Assembly (NCBI RefSeq): GCF_964204645.1
Contig: NC_134026.1
Span: forward strand, 21,906,650 to 21,970,649
DNA length: 64,000 nt
Origin: Tubulanus polymorphus
Lineage: Eukaryota; Nemertea; Palaeonemertea; Tubulaniformes; Tubulanidae
Direction: 5' to 3'
Shown: piece after piece, positions 63,761-64,000 of the stretch
Position numbering within the stretch: the stretch's first letter is position 1
Layout: every line of letters starts with the position of its first letter
The notes under the pieces: generated by a model
Told to the model about the DNA's origin: nothing
What the model saw: the letters and a program-made list of their open reading frames with translations, nothing else
The model's database searches: none
Made by a program: the position numbers and the translations under genes

Positions 63761-64000
63761 TAATTATGAAGCCAACCCCGATAATTTCGGATTTAGCTGC
63801 TTGGAAAGAAGCATCCCAAGCTAGTAATGGCCCTCCAGCACGCTTATCAACTACTTCACCATAAAACAATCATCAAACTCAACATATGACCTACTACTGA
63901 TCTTAACACCGGCGAAAAATGTGTTTAAATGGGAAAAAAAATTTAAGATATCAATTTCAAGAAATTTGTTTCAATAAAAAAAATCTGAAAAAAAAGAAAA

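Larger units (their letters stand above)
47844..64000. other. Upstream region without confirmed exon
   Basis: No protein-coding exon could be confirmed. It is either further 5' intron of PDE4 (more distal first exons are common in this family) or intergenic DNA. Very short ATG-to-donor pairs in phase 2 occur at 56048-56076 and 60573-60604. GC- and CpG-rich stretches lie at 57850-58620 and 59190-59420. A 102-codon plus-strand ORF (62684-62992) is mirrored by an open minus-strand frame. Confidence 0.5.

Overview
This is an AT-rich, intron-dominated animal sequence, most likely from an invertebrate. It carries GT-AG introns, many short inverted-repeat transposons, (TA)n microsatellites and no bacterial-style gene packing. 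The species cannot be named from the sequence.

One gene can be identified with confidence. It is the 5' half of a cAMP-specific 3',5'-cyclic phosphodiesterase of the PDE4/dunce family, on the minus strand, so its transcripts run from high to low coordinates. The anchor is a 183-bp exon at 17974-18156. It encodes the start of upstream conserved region 1 (UCR1), with FDVENG, QRRESF (the PKA site), [19 protein letters not shown], a strong pyrimidine-tract acceptor and a GTGAGT donor. It accepts only upstream exons that end in phase 2. Upstream lie several exons that run from an ATG to a 5' splice site, all ending in phase 2 as required: 18469-18584 (Ser-Pro/Arg rich), 21922-21977 (short), 23224-24509 (a 428-codon disordered N-terminus) and 47773-47843. 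The last encodes RRRHSWIC, matching the N-terminus of mammalian PDE4D3 including its PKA site.

Downstream of the UCR1 exon are three further ATG-to-donor exons at 13730-13883, 8539-8632 and 7389-7515. All end in phase 1, so none can be a long-form exon. They look like first exons of short forms that join UCR2 directly. UCR2 and the catalytic domain were not found and should lie beyond the left edge. The locus therefore looks like an array of alternative promoters feeding one enzyme, as in mammalian PDE4 genes and fly dunce, in a much smaller span.

The rest is intron and upstream DNA. It holds several MITE-like families, an almost perfect 715-bp tandem duplication carrying a broken unknown ORF, two long palindromic elements with a hammerhead-like centre, three long (TA)n tracts, recurrent poly-C tracts all on the same strand, and some CpG-rich patches that may be promoters. 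From 47844 to 64000 no exon could be confirmed. No tRNA, rRNA or CRISPR array was recognised.
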